DNA of 64,000 bases from Halocatena marina (GTDB lineage Archaea; Halobacteriota; Halobacteria; Halobacteriales; Haloarculaceae), in the NCBI RefSeq assembly GCF_023276375.1, contig NZ_JALLPK010000001.1, positions 3,348,001 through 3,412,000 on the forward strand. The letters are read 5' to 3'. Positions 45,297-54,085 of this stretch are shown here, piece after piece (position 1 is the stretch's first letter; each line of letters begins with the position of its first letter). The notes below the pieces were generated by a model. That model was given only the letters and a program-made list of their open reading frames with translations. It ran no database searches and was not told where the DNA came from. A program made the translations under genes and the position numbers.

Positions 45297-45324
45297 TTCA
45301 AGCTGGGCTTGAAGACGTTCAAGC
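45297..45324. promoter_or_regulatory. Triple-arm repeat, possible operator at the DUF1102 promoter
   Basis: Three arms, TTCAAGC (45297-45303), GCTTGAA (45307-45313) and TTCAAGC (45318-45324), give two overlapping, mutually exclusive inverted repeats with 3- and 4-base spacers. A TATA-like AATTTATGTG at 45275-45284 places the transcription start of the gene at 45408 within these arms. A regulator binding site or RNA switch is possible. Confidence 0.5.
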
Positions 45325-45357
45325 ACCCCAATACAAAGGGGGATGAGGGTCTGGATT

Positions 45358-45401
45358 GAGTCAGAGCCCTGCCGGCGGTCCCCGCCTGCGGGCGCTAACT
45401 C
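45358..45401 (+). promoter_or_regulatory. GC-rich leader hairpin before the DUF1102 gene
   Basis: An imperfect stem-loop with outer arms GAGT/ACTC and an inner GC-rich stem (GCCGGCGG with CCGCCTGC) ends six bases before the first ATG. It may affect translation or transcript stability. Confidence 0.45.
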
Positions 45402-45407
45402 AACAAT

Positions 45408-45953
45408 ATGTACATGCCACGAGGAAAACTTCTTGCACTGATTGCGTTTGTTATCGCCGCGTCGATGGTGACGGCAACGGGCGCATTCACTAGCGTGACA
45501 GCCGAACGGAGTGTTGACGTGAAAGTAGCCGGCGACAAAGGCGCGTACCTCGCTTTGCAACCAGCCCAAGGTCCGAATGGGAATTACGCGAAGATGGAAA
45601 ACGGCCAGCTCGCCGTGAATCTCGATGGGGATGCAAAGGAAATCGACGGAAAGGGTGTAAATCCCAACGCGGTGACCCACTTCGATAAGGTCTTTACCGT
45701 GACTAACAAAGGGTCTCAGCCGGTGGAAGTAACTATCACGGAGAAAAGTTCTACTAATGCAGTCACTTTCTATCGGAAGAATAATCCTGAGAATTCCTTA
45801 GAGGATGGCAGTATCACCGTCAATGATGGAGATTCAGTGGCTGTCGGCATCAAAGTCGACACGAGAGGCGAGAAAGTCTCCAATGGTGAGAAGCTCCTCG
45901 ATGCCATCCAAGTTCAAGCGAACGCTGAGCACGGTAACGCCACTTCGTCGTAA
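45408..45953 (+). CDS. DUF1102 secreted protein (TasA/camelysin-like)
   Basis: This 181-residue protein has a signal helix at about 6-24 (KLLALIAFVIAASMVTATG) followed by AFTSVTAERSVDVKVAGDKG and AYLALQPAQGPNG. This is the DUF1102 pattern, which is similar in layout to bacterial TasA/camelysin proteins exported through SipW. The mature part is beta-rich with a conserved VTNKGSQPVEVTI segment. It is probably a surface or matrix protein processed by the divergent S26 peptidase. ATGs at 45408 and 45414 are both possible starts. Confidence 0.85.
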   Translation: MYMPRGKLLALIAFVIAASMVTATGAFTSVTAERSVDVKVAGDKGAYLALQPAQGPNGNYAKMENGQLAVNLDGDAKEIDGKGVNPNAVTHFDKVFTVTNKGSQPVEVTITEKSSTNAVTFYRKNNPENSLEDGSITVNDGDSVAVGIKVDTRGEKVSNGEKLLDAIQVQANAEHGNATSS

Positions 45954-45981
45954 TCTGCTCTTCCAGAGCTGAGTCGTTCGG

Positions 45982-46041
45982 GCGCATCATCCGGATGCGC
46001 TTGAAGGAAAAGGAAATCTCGTGCCGCAGCCATTGCTGCGG
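45982..46041 (+). terminator. Two hairpins between the DUF1102 genes
   Basis: GCGCATC/GATGCGC (45982-46000, five-base loop) and CCGCAGC/GCTGCGG (46024-46041, four-base loop) lie in the 120-base gap between the two secreted-protein genes. They could end or process the first transcript so that the first protein is made in excess of the second. Confidence 0.45.
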
Positions 46042-46073
46042 TTCCTCTATCACCCACATACCCCCATGCCGCC

Positions 46074-48071
46074 ATGAATCGTCTCCGACGTTTGGCTATC
46101 GTGTTGATGGCCGTGAGTTTGATCATTAGTGCTGTCTACGCTACCGGTGCATTTACGAACATGACTGCCCAGCGCGATGCGAATGTACGCGTCGCGGGCG
46201 ATGGTGCGAGCTATCTATCGCTCCAACCATCTGATGGGCCAAACGGTGCGTATGCCACCCAGCGTAGCGGGCAGCTACGCGTCTCACTCGCTGGCTCACT
46301 CACCGAAAGCGGAGCGGGTGTCAACCGCCAGTCGCTAACGGTCGTCAAAAATGTGTTTACAATCTCTAATCAGGGATCTCAACCACTGGGCGTATGGATC
46401 ACCGATTCGAGTGGACCCGTCACGTTTGAGGGGGGTGAAGAACGGCGCACCCTCGAAGGAAAAGAGCAAGCTGTGACGCTTCAGTCGGGTGAGTCTGTGT
46501 CCGTCGGACTGACCGTCGATACTCGTCAGACGGTGAATGAGACGCTGATAAAAAAGGTGGAGATTCACGCCGATAGTGATGTTTCAGGTGGGGCTGTAGG
46601 CGGAAAGGAAGATGATAAGAACAGTACTGAACACATCTCTAAGAGTCCATCAACATCTGATGATAGAGATAATTCATCTTTGTCTCAACGTGAGAAGTTC
46701 AATGGTATCAATAAAAATAATGGGGGAAAAATAGACGACCTAGTGAATCTGATCAATAGAAACTACGAAATAATAAAAAAACATCGTGATGAATTGAAAC
46801 AGGCCGCTCAGTTAGTACCAGGGCCTATTGATGATCTTCTTGTTTGGATGCTTCTTCATCCTGAGAAAGTGCAGAATTTCTCGTTAGGTGGTGCGTTAGG
46901 GGCGGCGGGGATGCCCAGCGGAGAAACTCCAGTGGATGCGGCAGATTCGCTGTCGTACTTTGTCGGTTGGATGGCCGGCTCGTTCGTGCCGATCTTTGAT
47001 ATCGTGGCTGATGCACGGGATACTGCACAGGCTCTAGCTAACAAGGATGCGGTAGGGACCACTCTCGGTTTGGCAGCTATCCTCCCTGGTGTGGGAAAAT
47101 ATGGAGATGTGGGGCAGCTTGGAGTTTACACCTCAAGATGGGTGAAGTTTTCTGGAAAGTCTGGTAAGGTACGTAATGCGGTTAAGTCGGGAGTTCTTTC
47201 GCATCTCTCTGATAAGGCTAAGCGGAAGATATTAGATGGTCTCATCGACAATGGTGGTAAATTGAGTGTAACGAGGGGGATATCAGAGTCCGAAATGCAG
47301 CGGTATATTGATGCAGGTTATGATCGTGCTAAAATCAATGATCTAACGAAGAGTGATTCGTTTACTGATTCCGATATCCGCTCCTTTACTGCGAAAGGTG
47401 TTAATCTCGACCGGGTAAAGACGCTTAGAAATAGAAAGATCCCTGCCGAAGATGTCCGATATTACGTCAAAAATGATGTCAGCCTTCACAAAGTCACAAA
47501 TCTCCGGAATCAACAGTTCTCGCCGGAGCAGATCCGGAAATTCACGGACAAAGGAGTCGATACCCGTACTGTTACCGGGCTTAAGCGGAAGGGATTCTCC
47601 AATCAAGATATCAATTTGTATGTTGAGAAGGATGTAGATCTCAACCGAGTCAATCAGCTCAAGTATCAGGGGTTCACATCGGACGAGGTCTCACACTTTG
47701 TAAAACAGGGCGATAGATCGTATTTCAAGCGTGTTGATCCGAACAAGCGTGATGGCTCACGGCTCGGAAGTGGAGCAACGCTCCGCCAGGTCGGGAAACT
47801 CAAGAGCCAAGGCATCCCGAAGGACGACATTACGTACTATGTAGATAACGGTGTTAGTCTCAAGTTGGTGGGCTTCCTTCGGGAGAAAGGAAGTTCGTCA
47901 GGTAAGATTCGAAAATTCTTCTTAGGATCACCGAATAAGGTTAAGAGGAGAATTAAGGAAGCAAAGAGAGCTCAGGATCATGTTGTACCATGGATGACTA
48001 TAGCAGTGAACGCCCATAATTGGTGTTCAGTGAAGAAGAAAAGGAATGAAAGTGTCCCTATCTGTCCCTAG
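46074..48071 (+). CDS. DUF1102 fusion: secreted pre-toxin-like repeat protein
   Basis: This 665-residue protein has a signal helix (about 6-24), then ATGAFTNMTAQRDANVRVAG and a DUF1102 domain to about 165, very like the preceding gene. A polar Ser/Asp linker (about 170-215) follows. Residues about 245-370 include AADSLSYFVGWMAGSFVPI, then FDIVADARDTAQALANKD and LGLAAILPGVGKYGD; this matches the pattern of bacterial polymorphic-toxin pre-toxin segments (PIxD-x-x-D-x-x-x-A... G-x-x-P-G-V-G-K). About seven repeats of 26 residues (403-620; consensus F-s-x-x-D-I-x-x-Y-x-x-x-G-V-d-L-x-x-V-x-x-L) precede a 45-residue basic tail containing DHVVPW and NAHNWC. The sequence after the DUF1102 part is AT-rich with many AGA/ATA codons, suggesting transfer. 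Confidence 0.8.
   Translation: MNRLRRLAIVLMAVSLIISAVYATGAFTNMTAQRDANVRVAGDGASYLSLQPSDGPNGAYATQRSGQLRVSLAGSLTESGAGVNRQSLTVVKNVFTISNQGSQPLGVWITDSSGPVTFEGGEERRTLEGKEQAVTLQSGESVSVGLTVDTRQTVNETLIKKVEIHADSDVSGGAVGGKEDDKNSTEHISKSPSTSDDRDNSSLSQREKFNGINKNNGGKIDDLVNLINRNYEIIKKHRDELKQAAQLVPGPIDDLLVWMLLHPEKVQNFSLGGALGAAGMPSGETPVDAADSLSYFVGWMAGSFVPIFDIVADARDTAQALANKDAVGTTLGLAAILPGVGKYGDVGQLGVYTSRWVKFSGKSGKVRNAVKSGVLSHLSDKAKRKILDGLIDNGGKLSVTRGISESEMQRYIDAGYDRAKINDLTKSDSFTDSDIRSFTAKGVNLDRVKTLRNRKIPAEDVRYYVKNDVSLHKVTNLRNQQFSPEQIRKFTDKGVDTRTVTGLKRKGFSNQDINLYVEKDVDLNRVNQLKYQGFTSDEVSHFVKQGDRSYFKRVDPNKRDGSRLGSGATLRQVGKLKSQGIPKDDITYYVDNGVSLKLVGFLREKGSSSGKIRKFFLGSPNKVKRRIKEAKRAQDHVVPWMTIAVNAHNWCSVKKKRNESVPICP
47280..47930 (+). 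repeat. Seven 26-residue helical repeats in the fusion protein
   Basis: The units start at residues 403, 430, 456, 482, 508 and 534, with a last one near 590 after an insertion. Representative pieces are FTDSDIRSFTAKGVNLDRV, IPAEDVRYYVKNDVSLHKV and FSNQDINLYVEKDVDLNRV. The spacing and hydrophobic pattern predict helical hairpins stacking as a solenoid. Confidence 0.75.
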
Positions 48072-48152
48072 CAAAATCGTTAGATAAAATACAAATTGGG
48101 GGCTATCTCGTTGATCTTCGATTTGGCCCTTCGATGTCGTATGGATCTTACA

Positions 48153-48416
48153 TCAATCTCGAAGTGAAAAATGGGATATCACTAGTTCTTTGAATATTAT
48201 AAATATGAAATAAACCGTCAGTGCTGTTATAACAGCTGCGATTCCCACGGGTGTGTCGGGATATCGCCCAGATGACAGTCGACCTTGGAATGCAAACATT
48301 GGGTGAATGCTCACCAATACCGGTTGTACAATATATAGGAACAGAACCAATGATATAATTACAACGAGCATTGATTCAATAATACCTACAATCTTCCCTC
48401 CGAAACCTTCAGACAT
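48153..48416 (-). CDS. Small membrane protein opposite the pre-toxin-like gene
   Basis: This 87-residue protein begins MSEGFGGKIVGIIESMLVVI and has about three hydrophobic segments (10-32, 45-55, 58-78) and a C-terminal HFSLRD. It is AT-rich like the 3' half of the facing gene, and its end is 82 bases from that gene's stop. No family is recognised. An immunity function would fit the context but is only a guess. The ATG at 48416 lies eight bases after the stop of the 42-residue frame. Confidence 0.5.
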   Translation of the reverse strand: MSEGFGGKIVGIIESMLVVIISLVLFLYIVQPVLVSIHPMFAFQGRLSSGRYPDTPVGIAAVITALTVYFIFIIFKELVISHFSLRD

Positions 48417-48424
48417 AATTATAA

Positions 48425-48553
48425 TCAATCATCGAGAGCCATTCCCAACCGTTCGTTATGATTCCATCCGTTCTTCAGCACTATCGGCACTACGGCATGG
48501 ACGCCGTACATTAGTCCACTCGCGACGACACTCATGATGGCATACCACATCAT
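48425..48553 (-). CDS. 42-residue membrane peptide
   Basis: The frame codes for MMWYAIMSVVASGLMYGVHA followed by VVPIVLKNGWNHNERL and GMALDD: one hydrophobic helix and a polar tail. Its stop is eight bases before the next ATG on the same strand, so the two make a small operon. Function unknown. Confidence 0.45.
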   Translation of the reverse strand: MMWYAIMSVVASGLMYGVHAVVPIVLKNGWNHNERLGMALDD

Positions 48554-48729
48554 TTTACGGTTCAGTGAATAATAGTTACGAAAAATTAGCGTTGTTCTCC
48601 CCGCGACGGCTCATCCATCCGCAGAACCGCTCCACAGAGCGGAAGGATCTATACCATCATAACACATATTCAACCTGAATCCGATCGGGAATCATAAATC
48701 TGTTTACCCCTCTACTACATCCTGATTGC

Positions 48730-49470
48730 ATGTCAGAAAGATCTTCTCCGCTAGAAGGACCGAATATGCTCACTATCCTCCGTGGTGCAGTCGACGCTGT
48801 CTGGGCATTCCCAGCAATTCTCGGTTTGTTTCTGCTGTCGGGGATTCTCCGGGTAGTCCTTCCTACTTTCGTTGCCAACGTAGTGAGACCATTGTTTATC
48901 GTCATCGGGGTCGTGATAGCCTATCGAGCACTCGATGGGCAGAGACAGATACACACAGCCTCAACGTTTGTGCTTCGGCTATTCATGGCGTTGCTCGCAG
49001 TATTTGCATCGTATCTGCTGTTCGTGGTCGGCGTATTGGCGCTTATTCTCCCCGGCATATACGGATGGGCCGGATTTTTTGTATTTCTTCCACCGAGCGC
49101 ATACGTATACACACGGCTCTTTCTTTCTACGCCGGCGGCAATGATCGATGGACATGGTCCAGCTGAAGCACTCGCTGGGAGTTGGCGGCTGATGCGTGGA
49201 TCTGTACTCGCTACTGGCTTTGCCCTCTTGATCGTTTTACTTGGTGGGATCGCTGCTCTCTTCCCTGTGTTCTGGTTTGTTCAGTCAGACCCATTACTAA
49301 ATATCGGAGTGGTGCTAATCATAGATACGTTGTTGGCTGGAATGCAGGCATTTCTCTACATAACACTCACTGAAACCTCCGAAGCAACCATCAATGACGG
49401 TACAGAGTCAGATCCGCAGGAGATAACCAGCCAAAACTCCGTGACCGAACATCCTGCCGAAACACACTAA
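48730..49470 (+). CDS. Multi-span membrane protein (DUF7847-like)
   Basis: This 246-residue protein begins MSERSSPLEGPNMLTILRGA and has six hydrophobic segments, with the conserved AEALAGSWRLMRGS loop between helices four and five. Such ALxxSWxLxKG loops are typical of the membrane domain found with glycerophosphodiester phosphodiesterases and in haloarchaeal DUF7847 proteins. The tail is acidic and polar. The function is unknown. Confidence 0.65.
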   Translation: MSERSSPLEGPNMLTILRGAVDAVWAFPAILGLFLLSGILRVVLPTFVANVVRPLFIVIGVVIAYRALDGQRQIHTASTFVLRLFMALLAVFASYLLFVVGVLALILPGIYGWAGFFVFLPPSAYVYTRLFLSTPAAMIDGHGPAEALAGSWRLMRGSVLATGFALLIVLLGGIAALFPVFWFVQSDPLLNIGVVLIIDTLLAGMQAFLYITLTETSEATINDGTESDPQEITSQNSVTEHPAETH

Positions 49471-49598
49471 GATACTTCTGTACTCGTTCCTCCAGTTACC
49501 AGCGATGACTCTCAGGGAAATCGGAATAATTCATTGATCCATACGCATCCATTTTCGAGAATCGTTTTTATTTTGCATACTCGCTCTGCAGATTTTAT

Positions 49599-49688
49599 AT
49601 GAGTGAAGTGGGAGACAGCTGGAAGAATACGATTCGACAACTAGCTGGAATACTAAGTGTTCTTGCTATCTCGTGGTTCGGGTTTTAA
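49599..49688 (+). CDS. 29-residue peptide, doubtful
   Basis: The frame reads MSEVGDSWKNTIRQLAGILS then VLAISWFGF, a short amphipathic head and a hydrophobic C-terminal helix. A T-rich TATA-like stretch (TTTTTATTTTGC) lies 23-35 bases upstream, which would fit a leaderless transcript. It ends 56 bases before pheA. It could be a leader peptide or a real membrane peptide, or chance. Confidence 0.35.
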   Translation: MSEVGDSWKNTIRQLAGILSVLAISWFGF

Positions 49689-49744
49689 CGTGCTCCTCGT
49701 TGTCGTCCGACGTGCTTTTCACTCAACCCACGGAATCGATGATA

Positions 49745-50551
49745 ATGAGAGCCATCACGCTCGGACCAGAAGGGACGTATTCCCACCGGGCGACGCGCGC
49801 TGTCGCCGACGAGATCGTGTTCACCGAGTCGGTGACGGGCATCGTTAAGTCCGTTGCATCGGGGGATATCGAGCGCGGAGTCATTCCTATCGAGAACAGT
49901 ATCGAAGGGTCAGTGACCGAATCGCTCGATGCACTCGCAGAATGTAACGTTTCTGTCGACTTGGAGATCGTCACGCCCATTCAGCACGCGCTGCTCGCAC
50001 AGGACCACGACTTCGAAGTCGTCGCGAGCCACGCCCAAGCACTCGCGCAGTGCCGTACGTATCTCGACTCGGAGTACCCCGACAGAGAGATCGAGACGGT
50101 TTCGAGCACAGCTCGTGGTGTTGAACGAGCCCGCAACGATTCAGCGGTGGCGGCTATCGGTCATCCTGATACGAGCGGCGACGATCTGCAGGTGCTCGCC
50201 GAAGACATCCAAGACCGTTCCTCGAATACAACACGATTCGTTGTGCTGGTACCACGCGAAGAGCGGTCTGTCTCGGGCGGGAAGACTTCGCTCATCATCT
50301 ATCCAAATACGGATTACCCCGGACTCTTACTGGAGTTGCTCGAGCCGTTCTCTGAGCGGGACATCAGCCTCTCGCGCATCGAATCTCGACCGAGTGGCGA
50401 GCGACTCGGTGATTATCTCTTCCACATCGATATCGATACTGGTCTCTACGAAGAACGGACCCAACAGGCACTCTCCGAGATAGAATCGATCGCCGATTCT
50501 GGCTGGGTCTGTCGGCTCGGATCCTACGATACAAAACACGTCTTGTACTAA
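49745..50551 (+). CDS. pheA: Prephenate dehydratase
   Basis: This 268-residue enzyme makes phenylpyruvate from prephenate in phenylalanine synthesis. The N-terminal catalytic domain begins MRAITLGPEGTYSHRATRAV and has GVIPIENSIEGSVTESLD and the TRF motif (NTTRFVVLVP). The C-terminal ACT domain (about 185-268) contains the ESRP feedback motif in LSRIESRPSGERLGDYLF. The start at 49745 is preferred; an ATG two codons earlier is also possible. Confidence 0.94.
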   Translation: MRAITLGPEGTYSHRATRAVADEIVFTESVTGIVKSVASGDIERGVIPIENSIEGSVTESLDALAECNVSVDLEIVTPIQHALLAQDHDFEVVASHAQALAQCRTYLDSEYPDREIETVSSTARGVERARNDSAVAAIGHPDTSGDDLQVLAEDIQDRSSNTTRFVVLVPREERSVSGGKTSLIIYPNTDYPGLLLELLEPFSERDISLSRIESRPSGERLGDYLFHIDIDTGLYEERTQQALSEIESIADSGWVCRLGSYDTKHVLY

Positions 50552-50648
50552 CGCTCGTGCGTTCCGTGGCACCAGAAACCACTGTCCCCCATGTGATCCA
50601 GAGCATTCGGTGATAGGTTTATTCCGTATGAGGCCGTACACATCGTGT

Positions 50649-51059
50649 ATGCCATCGCGTAATCCGTTCGAAGAGATCGAGCGCATGTTCGAACAGATGG
50701 ACAAAGGGTTCCGGTCGTTCGACTCGAGTCTCACACAAGGAGTGCCACTCGATCTGGTCGACGAGAATGATTCCTACGTCGTCACAGCCGATCTCCCCGG
50801 CTACGATAAAGACGATATTGACGTACGACTCTCGGGGTCGACACTGCGGATTACCGCCGAACGAGACACGAAAACCGAAGATGTCGATACAGAATTCGTC
50901 CGGCGCGAACGCACCCGCGAATCCGTTAGCCGGTCAGTGCGACTCCCCGAACGCGTCGTTGAGGATGAAACCGACGCGAGCTACAAGAACGGCGTCCTCA
51001 CTGTGACACTCTCCAAGGAAGGCAGCCTCGACGACGGAGAATCGATCCCAATCGAATAA
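50649..51059 (+). CDS. Hsp20/alpha-crystallin small heat shock protein
   Basis: This 136-residue ATP-independent chaperone has a short N-terminal arm (MPSRNPFEEIERMFEQMDKG), an alpha-crystallin domain from about 40 to 125 (SYVVTADLPGYDKDDIDVRL, then RLPERVVEDE and YKNGVLTVTLSK) and a short tail with IPIE, the I-x-I motif that links oligomers. It follows pheA by about 100 bases and probably has its own promoter. Confidence 0.92.
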   Translation: MPSRNPFEEIERMFEQMDKGFRSFDSSLTQGVPLDLVDENDSYVVTADLPGYDKDDIDVRLSGSTLRITAERDTKTEDVDTEFVRRERTRESVSRSVRLPERVVEDETDASYKNGVLTVTLSKEGSLDDGESIPIE

Positions 51060-51183
51060 TCTTGTGCGATTCAGTCACAGCAATTTGACGATCTCTGATA
51101 TCATTTCACCATTGGCGTAACAATCGCTCTTTCCATCTGTTATCAATTATCACACAAAGCACCATTGTTGAGTAGCTATCGGC

Positions 51184-53889
51184 TCACTCGATTCGAATCG
51201 CTGGGCGGCCAGGACGTGCTGTTTGGCTCAACGTTTCGTCTGCATCTGTTGCACGAACAACCTGTACGTCAGCATTAAACTCTTGCCGGACGAGCCACAC
51301 AGCGCGATTCAGGGCCTCGAATTCGCGGTCGGGTGAGAGTGTCCTCGAAAGCGATCTCCGTTCGGATTGCAGTTCCTTTGCGTACTTGGCGGCCGCAGTT
51401 TTATTGACACGAACCGTCTCGTCGGTCACGATCTCTCGGATGACGTTCGCTTCATCGGTTTCGACTGCAATCTCTCGTGCGCGGAATTTCCAGTCAGGAG
51501 TGACGACGATCTCGATGCTCGCAGGGTCATCGATTCCTGCACCCTCGATAATCTGTCTGATATCTTCCCGCGTTTTTTCGACGATCCGTCTAGATAGCTG
51601 GTAGTCCTCTATGTCGTGCTTTGGCTCCGGCCAGTCGGATTCGACACCAAACACCTCGCTTTCATCTATCTCTTCGTTGCTTGCCTCTTTGTCTTCCGTG
51701 CTCGTCCCCGCACGTTCCCCATCATTCAGCGCAGCCCACAGCTCCGAACAGAGATGTGGAACAACGGGTGCGAGCAATTTCACCACGACACGCAGCCCGC
51801 GGTCAATCGTCTGCGTGTTCGGGGACGATTCGCGGTATCGGTACAACAAACTGACCAGCTCTCGTGATTCGCGGAGTCCGTCGACGAACGAGAGTGACTC
51901 GTAGCTCTCTTGAGCTGTCACGATCGTCGCGTCGATTTCGCGAGCAACGTATTCGTCGGCTGCATCACGAGAACTCTCGTGCTCGTCCCGTTCACTGTCC
52001 TCTACCTCACTCCCAATCACGAGATCGTACAGTCGCTCTACGAAGGCGTGCGTCGAGCGAACGCCAGTTTCCTGCCAATCGAAATCTCGTTCTGGACGTG
52101 CCGCTTGCATGGTGAACAGCCGTGCCGTGTCCGCACCGTACTCATCGATGATACGCTGTGGGGAGACGACGTTTCCTTTGCTTTTCGACATCGTCTCGCC
52201 GTCGAGTCGCACCATCCCCTGTGTGATCAGATCGGCGAACGGTTCGCGGTCATCGAGGAGTCCCGCATCCGATAGCACACGCATGAAGAACCGAGTGTAG
52301 AGCAGATGCATCACGGCGTGCTCGCGGCCTCCAACGTACAGATCGACGGGGAGCCAGTCGTTCGCTCGCTCGTTATCGAAGGGAGCATCACCGAGATCCG
52401 GCGAGACGAACCGCAGAAAATACCACGAAGAATCGACGAATGTGTCCATCGTGTCTGTCTCTCGTTTCGCATGCACACCGCACTCGGGGCAGGTCGTTTT
52501 GACGAACTCCTCGGCTGCATCGAGTGGGTTCCCTCGCGTCGGGACGAATTCAGGAAGTTCGACAGGCAGCTCTTTATCTGGTACGGACACTGGACCACAC
52601 TCGGGACAGTGGACGATCGGAATCGGTGTTCCCCAATAGCGCTGACGGGAGATTCCCCAGTCGCGTAGTCGGTAGTCGGTCTGTTCACTCGCACTCTCAA
52701 TCTCCTCGATCAATCGCTCGCGGGCTGCTGCGCTCTCCATGCCAGTGTACGCACCGCTGTTGACGAGCATACCGTCGGCAGTGTATGGTTTCTCGGTCAC
52801 GTCCGGGATCTCCGATCCATCTGCAGGCGCAACGACTGGAACGATCGAAAGCCCGTTCTCGCTCGCAAACTCGTGATCACGCTCGTCATGAGCGGGAACC
52901 CCCATCAGCGCTCCCGTCCCCACATCCGAGAAAGCGAAGTCGGCGACGTACACCGGAACCTCCCTATCCGTCACTGGATTGGCGGCAGTCAAGCCGGTAT
53001 CGACGCCGGTGTCGCCTTCCAACTCCTCAAATCGGTTAATATACTGGCGCACGTTTTCGTCGGTCTCGGCGAGTGACTGACTGATTTCGTGATCCGGCGC
53101 GAGCGCGACGAACGAGACGCCATGAATCGTGTCGATGCGCGTCGTGAACACAGTCACAGAATCGTAGCCCTCGATCTCGAACGCTAGCTCTGCGCCTGTC
53201 TGTCGCCCGATCCATTCACGTTGCATTGCACGGACACTCGTTGGCCACTCGTCCAACTCCGAGAGACTTTCGACCAACTCATCAGCGTAGTCAGTAATCT
53301 TCAAAAACCACTGATCTAACTCGCGTTCTTCAACTGGTGTCTCACACCGCCAACACGCGTCGTCTGCGCCATCGACCTGCTCGTCGGCCAGCACTGTTTC
53401 ACAAGACGGACACCAGTTCACGGCACTCGCTGCTTGCTCGACCAACCCCATCTCGTAGAACCGGGTGAACAGCCACTGGTTCCAGCGGTAGTACTCGGGA
53501 GCACAGGTCGTAAGCTCGCGGTCCCAATCGTACCCGAACCCCACTGCACGTAGCTGCTCGCGCATCTGCTCGATGCAGTCCATCGTCCACGCACGCGGGT
53601 TAGTGTCGTGCTCGATGGCCGCATTTTCGGCCGGAAGACCAAACGCATCCCACCCCATCGGATGGAGGACGGAATCGCCCTGCAACCGTCGGTAACGGGC
53701 GTACGCGTCGGTAATCGTGTAGTTACGGACGTGACCCATATGCAACTCTCCAGATGGATACGGGAACATTCCGAGGACGTACGTCGGTTCTATCGTGTCG
53801 TTCGGCGTGCGATACACTCCCTTTTCAGCCCATTCTGCCTGCCAATACCGTTCGATGTGTCGATGGTCGTACTCTTGTTGATCCTGCAT
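51184..53889 (-). CDS. leuS: Leucyl-tRNA synthetase, bacterial type
   Basis: This 901-residue class I synthetase has the HIGH signature in [17 protein letters not shown] and KMSKS as MSKSKGN. The core resembles bacterial LeuRS ([17 protein letters not shown], the zinc region [15 protein letters not shown] with a following CWRC, and the tail-side segment QPVWVR replaced by archaeal-looking sequence). The CP1 editing site has TTRIDT in place of the usual TTRPDT and keeps the key Asp in [13 protein letters not shown] second leuS of archaeal type lies 1.1 kb further on, with GGGP synthase between. Confidence 0.92.
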   Translation of the reverse strand: MQDQQEYDHRHIERYWQAEWAEKGVYRTPNDTIEPTYVLGMFPYPSGELHMGHVRNYTITDAYARYRRLQGDSVLHPMGWDAFGLPAENAAIEHDTNPRAWTMDCIEQMREQLRAVGFGYDWDRELTTCAPEYYRWNQWLFTRFYEMGLVEQAASAVNWCPSCETVLADEQVDGADDACWRCETPVEERELDQWFLKITDYADELVESLSELDEWPTSVRAMQREWIGRQTGAELAFEIEGYDSVTVFTTRIDTIHGVSFVALAPDHEISQSLAETDENVRQYINRFEELEGDTGVDTGLTAANPVTDREVPVYVADFAFSDVGTGALMGVPAHDERDHEFASENGLSIVPVVAPADGSEIPDVTEKPYTADGMLVNSGAYTGMESAAARERLIEEIESASEQTDYRLRDWGISRQRYWGTPIPIVHCPECGPVSVPDKELPVELPEFVPTRGNPLDAAEEFVKTTCPECGVHAKRETDTMDTFVDSSWYFLRFVSPDLGDAPFDNERANDWLPVDLYVGGREHAVMHLLYTRFFMRVLSDAGLLDDREPFADLITQGMVRLDGETMSKSKGNVVSPQRIIDEYGADTARLFTMQAARPERDFDWQETGVRSTHAFVERLYDLVIGSEVEDSERDEHESSRDAADEYVAREIDATIVTAQESYESLSFVDGLRESRELVSLLYRYRESSPNTQTIDRGLRVVVKLLAPVVPHLCSELWAALNDGERAGTSTEDKEASNEEIDESEVFGVESDWPEPKHDIEDYQLSRRIVEKTREDIRQIIEGAGIDDPASIEIVVTPDWKFRAREIAVETDEANVIREIVTDETVRVNKTAAAKYAKELQSERRSLSRTLSPDREFEALNRAVWLVRQEFNADVQVVRATDADETLSQTARPGRPAIRIE

Positions 53890-54085
53890 AATCGGGACGG
53901 AATATGCTCTGGTGTTTAAACGGCTACGACATCATAATTAATATCAGACAGATACATCTGGCAGATGCGTCGATCGTTGGAACATACAACCCTCATTCGG
54001 CTCGACACGTGTGCACGGCACGTCAAAGCAATACTAATCTTTTCAGAATCGATTGAGTATCTCGGTGGGTCTCACTACTAGGTGA

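Noticed and set aside
47975..48071. HNH-nuclease-like ending (DHVVPW ... NAHNWC) of the fusion protein
   Set aside because: The spacing between the His and Asn elements is too short for a normal HNH domain; noted as a weak hint only, not called as a nuclease.
53608..53919. Similar antisense frames in both leuS genes and an upstream extension of GGGP synthase to 55318
   Set aside because: They only reflect the conserved HIGH-region DNA of the two synthetases read on the wrong strand.
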